Positions 34,399 to 43,305 of a stretch of DNA of 64,000 nt are shown one piece after another (positions within the stretch are counted from its first letter, which is position 1; every line of letters starts with the position of its first letter). The notes under the pieces were generated by a model. That model saw only the letters and a program-made list of their open reading frames with translations, was not told where the DNA came from and ran no database searches. The DNA is taken from positions 188,501-252,500 of the forward strand of contig NZ_UIDD01000012.1 in assembly GCF_900497695.1 (NCBI RefSeq). The letters are read 5' to 3'. Origin of the DNA: Pseudomonas wadenswilerensis. GTDB taxonomy: Bacteria > Pseudomonadota > Gammaproteobacteria > Pseudomonadales > Pseudomonadaceae. Position numbers and translations under genes: made by a program.

Positions 34399-34751
34399 TG
34401 TTGCGCCCTGGCGTTTGTTTTTATGTAGCGACAGCCTCAGAGGAGGTTGCACCCAGGCCGCGAATCCTATGCAACAACGCAAAGAGGGTGCAACCTGTTT
34501 TTACTTTCAAGTTGCACCTCGTCGGATTTTTAGCGTAACAGCCGTTTTTTGCTCCCTTTCGGAGCAAGAACCACCGTTATCAGAAGAAAACGCACCACAA
34601 ACAGCCATTTTTGCTGTGTGGTTTTACCCTCCGGACGAGTAGCACTTATTTCCTACATATTTTGGGTTGCACTAGGTTGCACCCAAATTCGCGCACGGAT
34701 AATCTTGGCGCCAGCTTAAGCCACAACCTGTGGCAATAATGAGGATAAGAA
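34399..34751. promoter_or_regulatory. putP-putA intergenic control region with six GTTGCA (PutA operator) hexamers
   Basis: The PutA operator motif GTTGCA occurs at 34446-34451, 34511-34516, 34666-34671 and 34676-34681 on the plus strand, and as TGCAAC at 34470-34475 and 34489-34494. Four copies extend to GTTGCACC. Three sites cluster on the putP side, one is central, and a close pair sits on the putA side with 10-bp periodicity. The GTTGCA consensus is that known for E. coli PutA; its use here is inference. No open frame is evident in this 353-bp gap. Confidence 0.85.
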
Positions 34752-37700
34752 ATGGCGACGACCACCCTTGGGGTCAAACTCGACGACCCTACCCGTGAGC
34801 GACTCAAAGCAGCTGCGACGTCCATCGACCGCACGCCGCACTGGTTGATCAAGCAAGCGATCTTCAATTACCTGGAGAAGCTCGAGGGTGGCGCCACCCT
34901 GACCGAACTCAACGGTCAGCCAGGCATTCATGCCGACGATGCCGGCGAAGTCCAGGCCGACCACGCCCACCAGTGCTTCCTCGAGTTCGCCGAGAGCATC
35001 CTGCCGCAATCGGTACTGCGCTCGGCCATCACCGCCGCCTACCGCCGCCCCGAGCCGGAAGTGGTGCCGATGCTGCTGGAGCAGGCACGCCTGCCGGCCG
35101 CCATGGCCGAAGCCACCAACAAGCTGGCCGCCGGCATCGCCGAAAAACTGCGTAACCAGAAGAGCGCTGGCGGCCGTGCCGGCATTGTTCAGGGCCTGCT
35201 GCAGGAATTTTCCCTGTCGTCCCAAGAAGGCGTGGCGCTGATGTGCCTGGCCGAAGCGCTGCTGCGCATCCCCGATAAAGGCACTCGCGACGCCCTGATC
35301 CGCGACAAGATCAGTACCGGCAACTGGCAGCCGCACCTGGGCAACAGCCCGTCGCTGTTCGTCAACGCTGCCACCTGGGGCCTGCTGCTGACCGGCAAGC
35401 TGGTCTCGACCCACAATGAATCCGGCCTCACCTCTTCGCTCAGCCGCATCATCGGCAAGAGCGGCGAGCCGATGATCCGCAAGGGCGTCGACATGGCCAT
35501 GCGCCTGATGGGCGAGCAGTTCGTGACCGGCGAAACCATCGCCGAGGCCCTGGCCAACGCCAGCAAGTTCGAAGCCAAAGGCTTCCGTTACTCCTACGAC
35601 ATGCTCGGTGAAGCCGCTCTGACCGAACATGACGCACAGAAGTACCTGGCGTCCTACGAGCAGGCCATCCACTCGATCGGCAAGGCCTCCCACGGCCGCG
35701 GCATCTATGAAGGCCCGGGCATCTCGATCAAGCTCTCGGCCCTGCACCCACGCTACAGCCGCGCCCAGTACGAGCGCGTCATGGAAGAGCTGTACCCGCG
35801 CCTGCTGTCGCTGACCCTGCTGGCCAAGCAATACGACATCGGCCTGAACATCGACGCCGAAGAAGCCGACCGCCTGGAGCTGTCGCTGGACCTGCTCGAG
35901 CGCCTGTGCTTCGAGCCGCAACTGACCGGCTGGAACGGTATCGGTTTCGTTATCCAGGCGTACCAGAAGCGCTGCCCGTATGTAATCGACTACGTCATCG
36001 ACCTGGCCCGCCGCAGCCGCCATCGCCTGATGATCCGCCTGGTAAAAGGCGCCTACTGGGACAGCGAGATCAAGCGCGCCCAGGTCGAAGGCCTGGAAGG
36101 CTACCCGGTCTACACCCGCAAGGTGTACACCGACGTTTCCTACATTGCTTGCGCACGCAAACTGCTGTCGGTGCCAGAAGTCATCTACCCGCAGTTCGCC
36201 ACCCACAACGCTCACACCCTGTCGGCCATCTACCACATTGCGGGTCAGAACTATTACCCGGGCCAGTACGAGTTCCAGTGCCTGCACGGCATGGGCGAGC
36301 CGCTGTACGAACAGGTTGTCGGCAAGGTCGCCGATGGCAAGCTGAACCGTCCGTGCCGCGTGTACGCACCAGTCGGCACCCATGAAACCCTGCTGGCCTA
36401 CCTGGTTCGCCGCCTGCTGGAAAACGGCGCCAACACCTCGTTCGTCAACCGTATTGCCGACCAGTCGATCTCGATCCAGGAACTGGTCGCCGACCCGGTC
36501 GCCACCATCGAGCAGATGGCCACCCAGGAAGGCAACTTCGGCCTGCCGCACCCACGCATTCCGCTGCCGCGCGACCTGTATGGCGCCGAGCGGGCCAACT
36601 CCGCCGGTATCGACCTGGCCAACGAACACCGCCTGGCTTCGCTGTCCTGCGCCCTGCTGGCCACTGCCCACAATGACTGGAAAGCCGCGCCGATGCTCGG
36701 TTGCGCTTCGAGTAATGAGGCAGCGGCACCGGTATTGAACCCGTCCGATCTGCGCGATGTGGTCGGTCATGTTCAGGAAGCCACCGTTACCGACGTCGAC
36801 AACGCCATCCAGTGCGCCCTCAATGCCGCGCCGATCTGGCAGGCCACCCCGCCAGCCGAACGCGCGGCGATCCTGGAACGTGCCGCCGACCTAATGGAAG
36901 CCGAGATCCAGCCGCTGATGGGCCTGCTTGCCCGTGAAGCCGGCAAGACCTTCGCCAACGCCATTGCCGAAGTGCGTGAAGCAGTCGACTTCCTGCGCTA
37001 CTACGCCGTGCAGGCACGTAACGATTTCAGCAATGACGCCCACCGCCCACTGGGTCCGGTGGTATGCATCAGCCCATGGAACTTCCCGCTGGCGATCTTC
37101 AGCGGCCAGGTTGCCGCTGCGCTTGCCGCTGGCAACCCGGTGCTGGCCAAGCCGGCCGAACAAACGCCGCTGGTTGCAGCCCAGGCCGTGCGCCTGCTGC
37201 TCGAAGCCGGTATTCCGGAAGGCGTGGTGCAACTGCTGCCAGGCCGCGGTGAAACCGTCGGCGCCCGTCTGGTCGGTGATGACCGGGTCAAAGGCGTGAT
37301 GTTCACCGGTTCCACCGAAGTTGCGCGCCTGCTGCAACGCAACATCGCCGGCCGCCTGGATGCCCAGGGCCGCCCGATCCCGCTGATCGCCGAAACCGGT
37401 GGCCAGAACGCGATGATCGTCGACTCTTCGGCGCTCACCGAACAAGTGGTCATCGACGTAGTGTCGTCGGCCTTCGACAGCGCCGGTCAGCGTTGCTCGG
37501 CGCTGCGCGTACTCTGCCTGCAGGAAGATTCCGCCGACCGCGTCATCGAAATGCTCAAGGGCGCCATGGCTGAAAGTCGTCTGGGTAACCCCGAGCGCCT
37601 GGCCGTGGACATTGGCCCGGTGATCGACGCCGAAGCCAAGGCGGGTATCGAGAAGCACATCCAGGGTATGCGCGACAAAGGCCGTACCGTGTACCAGATG

Positions 37701-38705
37701 GCAATCGCCGATGGTGAAGAGATCAAGCGCGGCACCTTCGTGATGCCAACCCTGATCGAACTGGAAAGCTTCGACGAGCTGCAACGCGAGATCTTCGGCC
37801 CGGTACTGCACGTGGTGCGCTACAACCGCAAGAACCTCGACCAGCTGATCGAGCAGATCAACGCGTCCGGTTACGGCCTGACCCTGGGTGTGCACACCCG
37901 GATCGACGAAACCATTGCCAAGGTCATCGACAACGTCAACGCCGGTAACGTCTACGTCAACCGCAACATCGTCGGTGCCGTGGTCGGCGTACAGCCGTTC
38001 GGTGGTGAAGGCCTGTCGGGTACCGGCCCGAAAGCCGGTGGCCCGCTGTACCTGTACCGCCTGCTGTCGACCCGTCCGGCCGGCGCCATCGAGCAGTCGT
38101 TCCAGCGCACCGACGGCGAAAACGCCCCGGACACCCGCCTGCGCGACAGCCTGAGCAAACCGCTGCAAGCCCTCAAAACCTGGGCGGCGAGCAATCAGCT
38201 GAACGACCTGAGCGGCTTGTGCGAACAGTTCGCCCAGCAATCGCAAAGCGGTATCAGCCGCCTGCTGGCGGGCCCGACTGGCGAGCGCAACAGCTACACC
38301 ATCCTGCCGCGCGAGCACGTGCTGTGCCTGGCCGAGGTCGAAGCTGACCTGCTGACCCAGTTGGCCGCGGTCCTGGCCGTAGGTAGCTCGGCTGTCTGGC
38401 CGGAAGGCGAGTTGAGCAAGACCCTGCGCAATCGTCTGCCGAAGGAAGTGCAAGCGCGCATCCAGCTGGTGGCCGACTGGAACAAGGACGAAGTGGTGTT
38501 CGACGCCGTCCTTCATCACGGCGACTCCGACCAACTGCGCGCCGTGTGCGAGCAGGTGGCCAAGCGCGCCGGTGCCATCGTCGGTGTTCACGGCCTGTCG
38601 TCGGGTGAAACCGCGATTGCCCTGGAGCGCCTGGTGATCGAGCGCGCGCTGAGCGTCAACACCGCAGCTGCCGGTGGCAACGCGAGCCTGATGACTATCG
38701 GCTGA
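34752..38705 (+). CDS. putA: Trifunctional PutA: proline dehydrogenase, P5C dehydrogenase and transcriptional repressor
   Basis: PutA oxidises proline to glutamate in two steps and represses its own genes when not membrane-bound. The 1317-residue protein has an N-terminal ribbon-helix-helix domain (LGVKLDDPTRERLKAAATS, then PHWLIKQAIFNYLEKLE, residues 6-45), a proline dehydrogenase barrel with IYEGPGISIKLSALHPRYSR (about 318) and LMIRLVKGAYWDSEIKRAQ (about 427), and a P5C dehydrogenase with CISPWNFPLAIFSG (about 772), AETGGQNAMIVDSSA (about 880) and the catalytic cysteine in SAGQRCSALRVLC (about 915). A C-terminal extension of about 160 residues follows, common in trifunctional PutA. The start ATG at 34752 has GAGGA upstream. 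Its 353-bp intergenic region with putP carries the matching GTTGCA sites. Confidence 0.98.
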   Translation: MATTTLGVKLDDPTRERLKAAATSIDRTPHWLIKQAIFNYLEKLEGGATLTELNGQPGIHADDAGEVQADHAHQCFLEFAESILPQSVLRSAITAAYRRPEPEVVPMLLEQARLPAAMAEATNKLAAGIAEKLRNQKSAGGRAGIVQGLLQEFSLSSQEGVALMCLAEALLRIPDKGTRDALIRDKISTGNWQPHLGNSPSLFVNAATWGLLLTGKLVSTHNESGLTSSLSRIIGKSGEPMIRKGVDMAMRLMGEQFVTGETIAEALANASKFEAKGFRYSYDMLGEAALTEHDAQKYLASYEQAIHSIGKASHGRGIYEGPGISIKLSALHPRYSRAQYERVMEELYPRLLSLTLLAKQYDIGLNIDAEEADRLELSLDLLERLCFEPQLTGWNGIGFVIQAYQKRCPYVIDYVIDLARRSRHRLMIRLVKGAYWDSEIKRAQVEGLEGYPVYTRKVYTDVSYIACARKLLSVPEVIYPQFATHNAHTLSAIYHIAGQNYYPGQYEFQCLHGMGEPLYEQVVGKVADGKLNRPCRVYAPVGTHETLLAYLVRRLLENGANTSFVNRIADQSISIQELVADPVATIEQMATQEGNFGLPHPRIPLPRDLYGAERANSAGIDLANEHRLASLSCALLATAHNDWKAAPMLGCASSNEAAAPVLNPSDLRDVVGHVQEATVTDVDNAIQCALNAAPIWQATPPAERAAILERAADLMEAEIQPLMGLLAREAGKTFANAIAEVREAVDFLRYYAVQARNDFSNDAHRPLGPVVCISPWNFPLAIFSGQVAAALAAGNPVLAKPAEQTPLVAAQAVRLLLEAGIPEGVVQLLPGRGETVGARLVGDDRVKGVMFTGSTEVARLLQRNIAGRLDAQGRPIPLIAETGGQNAMIVDSSALTEQVVIDVVSSAFDSAGQRCSALRVLCLQEDSADRVIEMLKGAMAESRLGNPERLAVDIGPVIDAEAKAGIEKHIQGMRDKGRTVYQMAIADGEEIKRGTFVMPTLIELESFDELQREIFGPVLHVVRYNRKNLDQLIEQINASGYGLTLGVHTRIDETIAKVIDNVNAGNVYVNRNIVGAVVGVQPFGGEGLSGTGPKAGGPLYLYRLLSTRPAGAIEQSFQRTDGENAPDTRLRDSLSKPLQALKTWAASNQLNDLSGLCEQFAQQSQSGISRLLAGPTGERNSYTILPREHVLCLAEVEADLLTQLAAVLAVGSSAVWPEGELSKTLRNRLPKEVQARIQLVADWNKDEVVFDAVLHHGDSDQLRAVCEQVAKRAGAIVGVHGLSSGETAIALERLVIERALSVNTAAAGGNASLMTIG

Positions 38706-38722
38706 TAGCCTGCGGCGCCTCT

Positions 38723-38773
38723 ATCGCGGGTCAAGCCCGCTCCTACAACGTAGGAGCAGGCTTGGCCCGCGAT
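38723..38773. repeat. REP pair, type B (two mismatches)
   Basis: Arms at 38723-38746 and 38750-38773 are reverse complements except at two positions and are separated by only 3 bases. It lies 18 bp after the putA stop and just before a convergent small membrane-protein gene, so it can act as a shared terminator-like hairpin. Confidence 0.88.
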
Positions 38774-38778
38774 GCTTT

Positions 38779-39252
38779 CTAGCCCAGAAATTTCGCACGC
38801 TGATGATGTAACAGCCACCACAGGCTACCCGCCTTCACGACCTCGGAAGCAATGACCAAAACAAGCATGAGCCAGAGGCTGTAGGCTGGCGACAGCTTTG
38901 CCCATACCAATAGAATCGAAATGGACGGCACCATGAACATCAGCCGAAATGGAATCTGTAGCAAACCGAGATAAACCCCCGACTTCCGCCCCGCCAACAA
39001 CAGCAAACAGCTGACAATGATCGACAGATGCAAGGTGAAGCTCATACCCGCGAGCCACTTGGCGAAAATGCCATGATCCTGAAGCAACCCGATCATGTTT
39101 TGGGCGTCGGTGTAATAGAGGATCTGACCTCTACGAAGACTGCCCTGGACATACAAGACAATAAAAAATGCATCCATCCCACCCCACCAATACCGGGTTA
39201 TAAGTGGGAGCTGATTCATAGGCTGACGACTGAAGGCCTCAGGCATCAGCAA
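38779..39252 (-). CDS. Hypothetical four-helix membrane protein
   Basis: I do not recognise this protein. It is about 157 residues with four predicted hydrophobic segments, for example WWGGMDAFFIVLYVQG, WLAGMSFTLHLSIIVSCLLLLA and LWLMLVLVIASEVVKAGSLWW, and a short basic tail, so it is an inner-membrane protein. The start may be the ATG at 39252, 39246 or 39219; the first two overlap the stop of the upstream membrane-protein gene, suggesting coupling, and no strong ribosome site helps the choice. It converges on putA across a REP pair. The sequence is less GC-rich than the flanking core genes, consistent with a recently acquired or fast-evolving pair. No catalytic motif is visible. Confidence 0.65.
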   Translation of the reverse strand: MLMPEAFSRQPMNQLPLITRYWWGGMDAFFIVLYVQGSLRRGQILYYTDAQNMIGLLQDHGIFAKWLAGMSFTLHLSIIVSCLLLLAGRKSGVYLGLLQIPFRLMFMVPSISILLVWAKLSPAYSLWLMLVLVIASEVVKAGSLWWLLHHQRAKFLG

Positions 39253-39838
39253 ACGTCACGATGAAAAACCCCGCCAGCAAAACCACGAGAAAAGACACCA
39301 GTACTACCCAAACCAGGATTCCAACCGACATCCATGCCCAGTTCAGGAGTGACAACCGGGAATTTGACTGGCCTTTCGGGTCGCCCACGCAGGTATTTAT
39401 CGCCCCCTGAATTCTGGCCACCACCCAAAGTATCAAGACATCCATAGCCAATACCGCACTCAACAACGGCAGCGGCGCCAGCTCCATCATCTGATTTGCC
39501 CACAACGAGAGCGCTGTCAGCAGGATCAAGGCGCATACCAACCAGAACGGCGACCACCTGTAGCTTCGACCAGACAGGTGCAATTGCCGATCGACCCTGC
39601 TCAGCAGGCTGTAAAGAAACAGAATGCCGAAGATGCTTCTTACCAGCGGCAACACTCGCTCCCCGGTTTCCCGCCGGTAGAGCGCCCAGCTTTGGTAATG
39701 GCAAAAAGCCCAATAAAGACCAAAGGTGAACAGGTTCATCACAATCATCTTTCTGATCGATACGACGAAGAACATTGGCCCGCTGCCTGGGGTATCAGGG
39801 AGGTCAGGGCTCATCGAAGCGGTGCTGTTAGTGGTCAT
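39239..39838 (-). CDS. Membrane protein, possible DUF4234-like
   Basis: A protein of about 199 residues with four hydrophobic segments. The stretch FFVVSIRKMIVMNLFTFGLYWAFCHYQSW (in two parts, residues about 23-50 of the chosen start) is close to the 'S..K..v.n..TfGlY...W.y' pattern of small membrane proteins placed in DUF4234; that is pattern recognition only. I use the ATG at 39838 (MTTNSTASMSPDLPD), preceded by a weak AAGG. Its last codons overlap the next gene. It stands alone before the plus-strand acyl-CoA dehydrogenase, 189 bp away, and has no neighbours that explain its role. Function unknown. Confidence 0.65.
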   Translation of the reverse strand: MTTNSTASMSPDLPDTPGSGPMFFVVSIRKMIVMNLFTFGLYWAFCHYQSWALYRRETGERVLPLVRSIFGILFLYSLLSRVDRQLHLSGRSYRWSPFWLVCALILLTALSLWANQMMELAPLPLLSAVLAMDVLILWVVARIQGAINTCVGDPKGQSNSRLSLLNWAWMSVGILVWVVLVSFLVVLLAGFFIVTFADA

Positions 39839-40027
39839 GGCTACGGCCTTCGGTAATGGGCCGACCATCTAAGCCTGCTCGTGCATCACAGATCTGCCCT
39901 CTGGCTCCGAAGCAAGGGTACGAACATTCCCAAACGCCTTGTGCCCTGCCATCACCCGCATCTATTTCGCTGTGCAGTAGCAACGTCACTACCTAGACTC
40001 GGCCCATCCCCAGACAGGAATGCCGCC

Positions 40028-41830
40028 ATGTCCGAGACTCTGCTCAGCGCCCGCAACCTGGCCTTCGAACTCTACGAAGTGCTCGACGCCGAGGCCCTGA
40101 CCCAACGCCCGCGCTTTACCGAGCACAACCGCGAAACCTTCGACGCCGCCCTGGCCACCGCGCGGACCATCGCCGAAAAGTACTTCGCCCCGCACAACCG
40201 CAAAGGCGATGAGCACGAGCCGCGTTTTGAAAATGGCGAAGCCGTGTTGATTCCCGAGGTTAAGCCTGCGGTGGATGCCTTCCTTGAGGCCGGCTTTCTC
40301 AATGCCTGCCGTGACTTCGAAGCCGGTGGCATGCAGTTGCCGACCCTGCTGTCGCAAGCCTGCTTCGCCCACTTCCAGGCCGCCAACGCCGGGACCACGG
40401 CCTACCCGTTCCTGACCATGGGCGCCGCCAACCTGATTGAAAGCTTTGGCAGCGACGAGCAGAAACGCCTGTTCCTGCAGCCGATGATCGAAGGCCGTTT
40501 CTTCGGCACCATGGCCCTCACCGAGCCGCACGCCGGTTCGTCCCTGGCCGATATCCGCACCCGCGCCGAACCGGCTGGCGATGGCAGCTATCGGCTGCGC
40601 GGCAACAAGATTTTCATTTCCGCCGGCGACCATCCACTGTCGGAAAACATCGTGCATATGGTCCTGGCCAAGCTGCCGGATGCGCCGCCCGGGGTGAAGG
40701 GCATTTCGCTGTTTATCGTGCCCAAGTTCCTGGTCAATGCCGACGGTAGCCCGGGCCCGCGCAACGATGTACTGCTGGCCGGTCTGTTCCACAAGATGGG
40801 TTGGCGCGGCACCACCTCGACAGCGCTGAACTTCGGCGACAACGGTCAGTGCGTCGGTTATCTGCTGGGCAAGCCGCACCAGGGGCTGGCCTGCATGTTC
40901 CAGATGATGAACGAGGCGCGCATCGGCGTCGGCATGGGCGCTGTGATGCTCGGTTATGCCGGCTACCTGTATTCGTTGGAGTACGCCCGTCAGCGGCCGC
41001 AGGGACGCCTGCCAGACAACAAGGATCCGGCCACCGCCGCCGTGCCGATCATCAGCCACAGCGATGTGAAACGCATGCTGCTGACCCAGAAGGCCTACGT
41101 CGAAGGCGCCTTCGACCTGGGCCTGTACGCGGCGCGGCTGTTTGATGACACTCAGAGCGGCGGGAGCGAAGCGGTTCGCCAACAGGCCCAGGAACTGCTC
41201 GACCTGCTGACGCCGATCGTCAAATCCTGGCCTTCGGAGTTTTGCCTGAAGGCCAACGAGCTGGCCATCCAGATTCTTGGCGGCCATGGTTACACCCGCG
41301 AGTACCCGGTCGAACAGTACTACCGCGACAACCGCCTGAATCCCATTCACGAAGGCACCCACGGTATCCAGTCGCTGGACCTGCTCGGGCGCAAACTGGC
41401 GCAGAACGGTGGTGCCGGGCTCAAGCAACTGGTCCGCCTGATCGCCACGACTTGCGAGCAAGCCCACCAACACAGCAGCCTGGATCGCCTGCGGGTACCG
41501 CTGGAGCAGTTGCTCAACCGCCTGCAGGAAGTAACCCTGGGCCTGCTCGCTGATCTGGCCCAGGGTCAGGTCAACACTGCCCTGGCCAACTCGGCGCTGT
41601 ACCTCAAGGCCTTCGGCCACTGCGTGATCGGCTGGCGCTGGCTGGAGCAGGCGGTCCGTGCCGAACAGGGTCTGGCCCGCGGCAACCCGGCCGATCGCGA
41701 CTTCTACCTGGGCAAATTGCAGGCGGCGCGTTATTTCCTGACCTGGGAAGTGCCGGGCTGCCATAATGAGCTGGCATTGCTCGCGGCCCGTGACGATACC
41801 TGCCTGAGCATGCACGACGAGTGGTTCTGA
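40028..41830 (+). CDS. Acyl-CoA dehydrogenase, long form
   Basis: A 600-residue FAD enzyme that introduces a double bond into an acyl-CoA thioester. The FAD-binding motif ALTEPHAGSSLADIRTRAEP is at about residue 165, the second signature QILGGHGYTREYPVEQYYRDNRL near 415, and the catalytic glutamate is in IHEGTHGIQSLDLLG near 440. The extra 120-residue C-terminal extension marks the long, DmdC/AidB-like group. I take the ATG at 40028 (MSETLLSARNLAFE) because the longer open frame to 39881 is not conserved-looking. A TldD/PmbA pair follows 32 bp later on the same strand and is probably co-transcribed. The substrate chain length cannot be told from sequence. Confidence 0.92.
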   Translation: MSETLLSARNLAFELYEVLDAEALTQRPRFTEHNRETFDAALATARTIAEKYFAPHNRKGDEHEPRFENGEAVLIPEVKPAVDAFLEAGFLNACRDFEAGGMQLPTLLSQACFAHFQAANAGTTAYPFLTMGAANLIESFGSDEQKRLFLQPMIEGRFFGTMALTEPHAGSSLADIRTRAEPAGDGSYRLRGNKIFISAGDHPLSENIVHMVLAKLPDAPPGVKGISLFIVPKFLVNADGSPGPRNDVLLAGLFHKMGWRGTTSTALNFGDNGQCVGYLLGKPHQGLACMFQMMNEARIGVGMGAVMLGYAGYLYSLEYARQRPQGRLPDNKDPATAAVPIISHSDVKRMLLTQKAYVEGAFDLGLYAARLFDDTQSGGSEAVRQQAQELLDLLTPIVKSWPSEFCLKANELAIQILGGHGYTREYPVEQYYRDNRLNPIHEGTHGIQSLDLLGRKLAQNGGAGLKQLVRLIATTCEQAHQHSSLDRLRVPLEQLLNRLQEVTLGLLADLAQGQVNTALANSALYLKAFGHCVIGWRWLEQAVRAEQGLARGNPADRDFYLGKLQAARYFLTWEVPGCHNELALLAARDDTCLSMHDEWF

Positions 41831-41860
41831 GGGGGAACCACCGCGCACACGGAGGTTCCC
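41821..41860 (+). other. Two mutually exclusive hairpins at the dehydrogenase-TldD junction
   Basis: GTGGTTC (41821-41827) can pair with GAACCAC (41835-41841), across the dehydrogenase stop codon. Alternatively GGGAACC (41833-41839) can pair with GGTTCCC (41854-41860), which covers part of the GGAGG ribosome site of the next gene. Both use the same middle bases, so only one can form. Functional meaning is untested. Confidence 0.5.
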
Positions 41861-41862
41861 GC

Positions 41863-43305
41863 ATGTTCGAGTTGACCGCATTGCTGCGCCAGCGCTTCGC
41901 CGCCCTGCGCAGCAGTGGCGAATTTTTCTCCCTGCGTTATGTGCAGCAGAGCCAGCAGCACCTGTCGGTGCGCAAGAATATCGCCGAGCCGCCGTTCCTC
42001 GGCCGCGACGAAGGCGCAATGCTCACCGTGCGCCTCAATGGCGTGGAAACCTACGCGGCCACCGCCGACCTGTCGCAATCCGGCTTGCAACGCGCTCTGG
42101 AGCAGGCTGAGGCACTGGCCCGGCAGATCGCCGGGCGCGCCCTGCTCGACCTGCGCGAACAACCGGTGGCCACCGGCCGCTTCGACTACTGCTCACCCAA
42201 CCTCGAGCAAGCTTTCCCGTCTCTGGGCGACTGCTACGCCCTGCTCGCCCAAGAGTCGGCCAGCGTGCCGAATGACAGCCGCCTGGTGAACTGGCAGGCC
42301 AGCCTTGGCGTCAGCAACATCGAGCAGATCTACCTGAACACCGCCGGCGCCGAACTGCGCCAGGCCCAGCGTTTTATCTACCCAGGCTTCAGCACCACAG
42401 CCTTCGACGGTCAGGACAGCCAGACCCGCACCCTGGGCCGGGACAACTTCGGCCAGCAGGGCGGCCTGGACGTGATTGAGCGTTGCGGCCTGGTCGGTGC
42501 CGGGGCCAAGGTCGCTGACCAGTCCCTGCAACTGCTGCTGGCGCCGAACACCCCGAGCGGTGTGCGCGACCTGCTGCTGATGCCCGACCAGATGATGCTG
42601 CAGATCCATGAATCCATCGGCCACCCGCTGGAAATGGACCGCATCCTCGGCGACGAGCGCAATTACGCCGGCACCAGTTTCGTCAAGGCCAGCGACTTCG
42701 GCAGCCTGCAATACGGCTCTAAACTGCTCAACGTAACCTTCGATCCGTCGATCCGCGAGGAGCTCGCCAGCTACAGCCATGACGATGACGGCAGCGCTGC
42801 GCACAAGCAGTACCTGATCAAGGACGGCCTGCTGATTCGCCCGTTGGGTGGCGCCCTGTCGCAGTTCCGCTCAGGCCTTGAAGGGGTGGCCAACAGCCGC
42901 GCCTGCGGCTGGAACCGCGCGCCAATCGACCGCATGGCCAACCTCAACATCGAGCCGGGGGACAAGACCCTTGAGCAACTGATCGGCGGCATCGAGCAGG
43001 GCATCCTCATGCGTACCAACCGCTCATGGTCGATCGACGATGCGCGCAACAAGTTCCAGTTCGGTTGCGAGTGGGGTCAGTTGATCGAAAACGGCGAGCT
43101 CAAGGGTGTGGTCAAGAACCCCAATTACCGCGGGATCTCCGCACAGTTCTGGAGCAACCTCAGCGCCGTCGGTGACGCCAGCACCTTGCAGGTACTGGGT
43201 ACACCGAACTGCGGCAAGGGCGAGCCGAACCAGGTGGTACGGGTGGGCCACGCCTCCCCCGCCTGCATATTCAGCCAGATCGACGTATTCGGAGGAGACG
43301 CCTGA
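41863..43305 (+). CDS. TldD-like metalloprotease (TldD/PmbA family)
   Basis: A 480-residue TldD-family protein. The zinc motif HExxxH is present as HESIGH with His249, Glu250 and His254, in the segment DQMMLQIHESIGHPLEMDR. The late GTPNCGKGEPNQVVRVG contains the Cys that in E. coli TldD is the third zinc ligand. TldD and its partner TldE (PmbA) together degrade unfolded or modified peptides, for example in microcin B17 maturation; that role is family knowledge. The start ATG at 41863 has a GGAGG site. Its stop overlaps the PmbA-like gene by one base (TGATG). It follows an acyl-CoA dehydrogenase gene by 32 bp. I expect a canonical tldD-pmbA elsewhere in this genome, so this may be a second pair. 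Confidence 0.85.
   Translation: MFELTALLRQRFAALRSSGEFFSLRYVQQSQQHLSVRKNIAEPPFLGRDEGAMLTVRLNGVETYAATADLSQSGLQRALEQAEALARQIAGRALLDLREQPVATGRFDYCSPNLEQAFPSLGDCYALLAQESASVPNDSRLVNWQASLGVSNIEQIYLNTAGAELRQAQRFIYPGFSTTAFDGQDSQTRTLGRDNFGQQGGLDVIERCGLVGAGAKVADQSLQLLLAPNTPSGVRDLLLMPDQMMLQIHESIGHPLEMDRILGDERNYAGTSFVKASDFGSLQYGSKLLNVTFDPSIREELASYSHDDDGSAAHKQYLIKDGLLIRPLGGALSQFRSGLEGVANSRACGWNRAPIDRMANLNIEPGDKTLEQLIGGIEQGILMRTNRSWSIDDARNKFQFGCEWGQLIENGELKGVVKNPNYRGISAQFWSNLSAVGDASTLQVLGTPNCGKGEPNQVVRVGHASPACIFSQIDVFGGDA

Noticed and set aside
34716..36770. A 684-codon open frame antisense to putA
   Set aside because: It mirrors the codon pattern of the GC-rich putA gene and gives a low-complexity Gly/Gln/Val/Asp-rich product with no family resemblance. 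The sense frame has clear domains.
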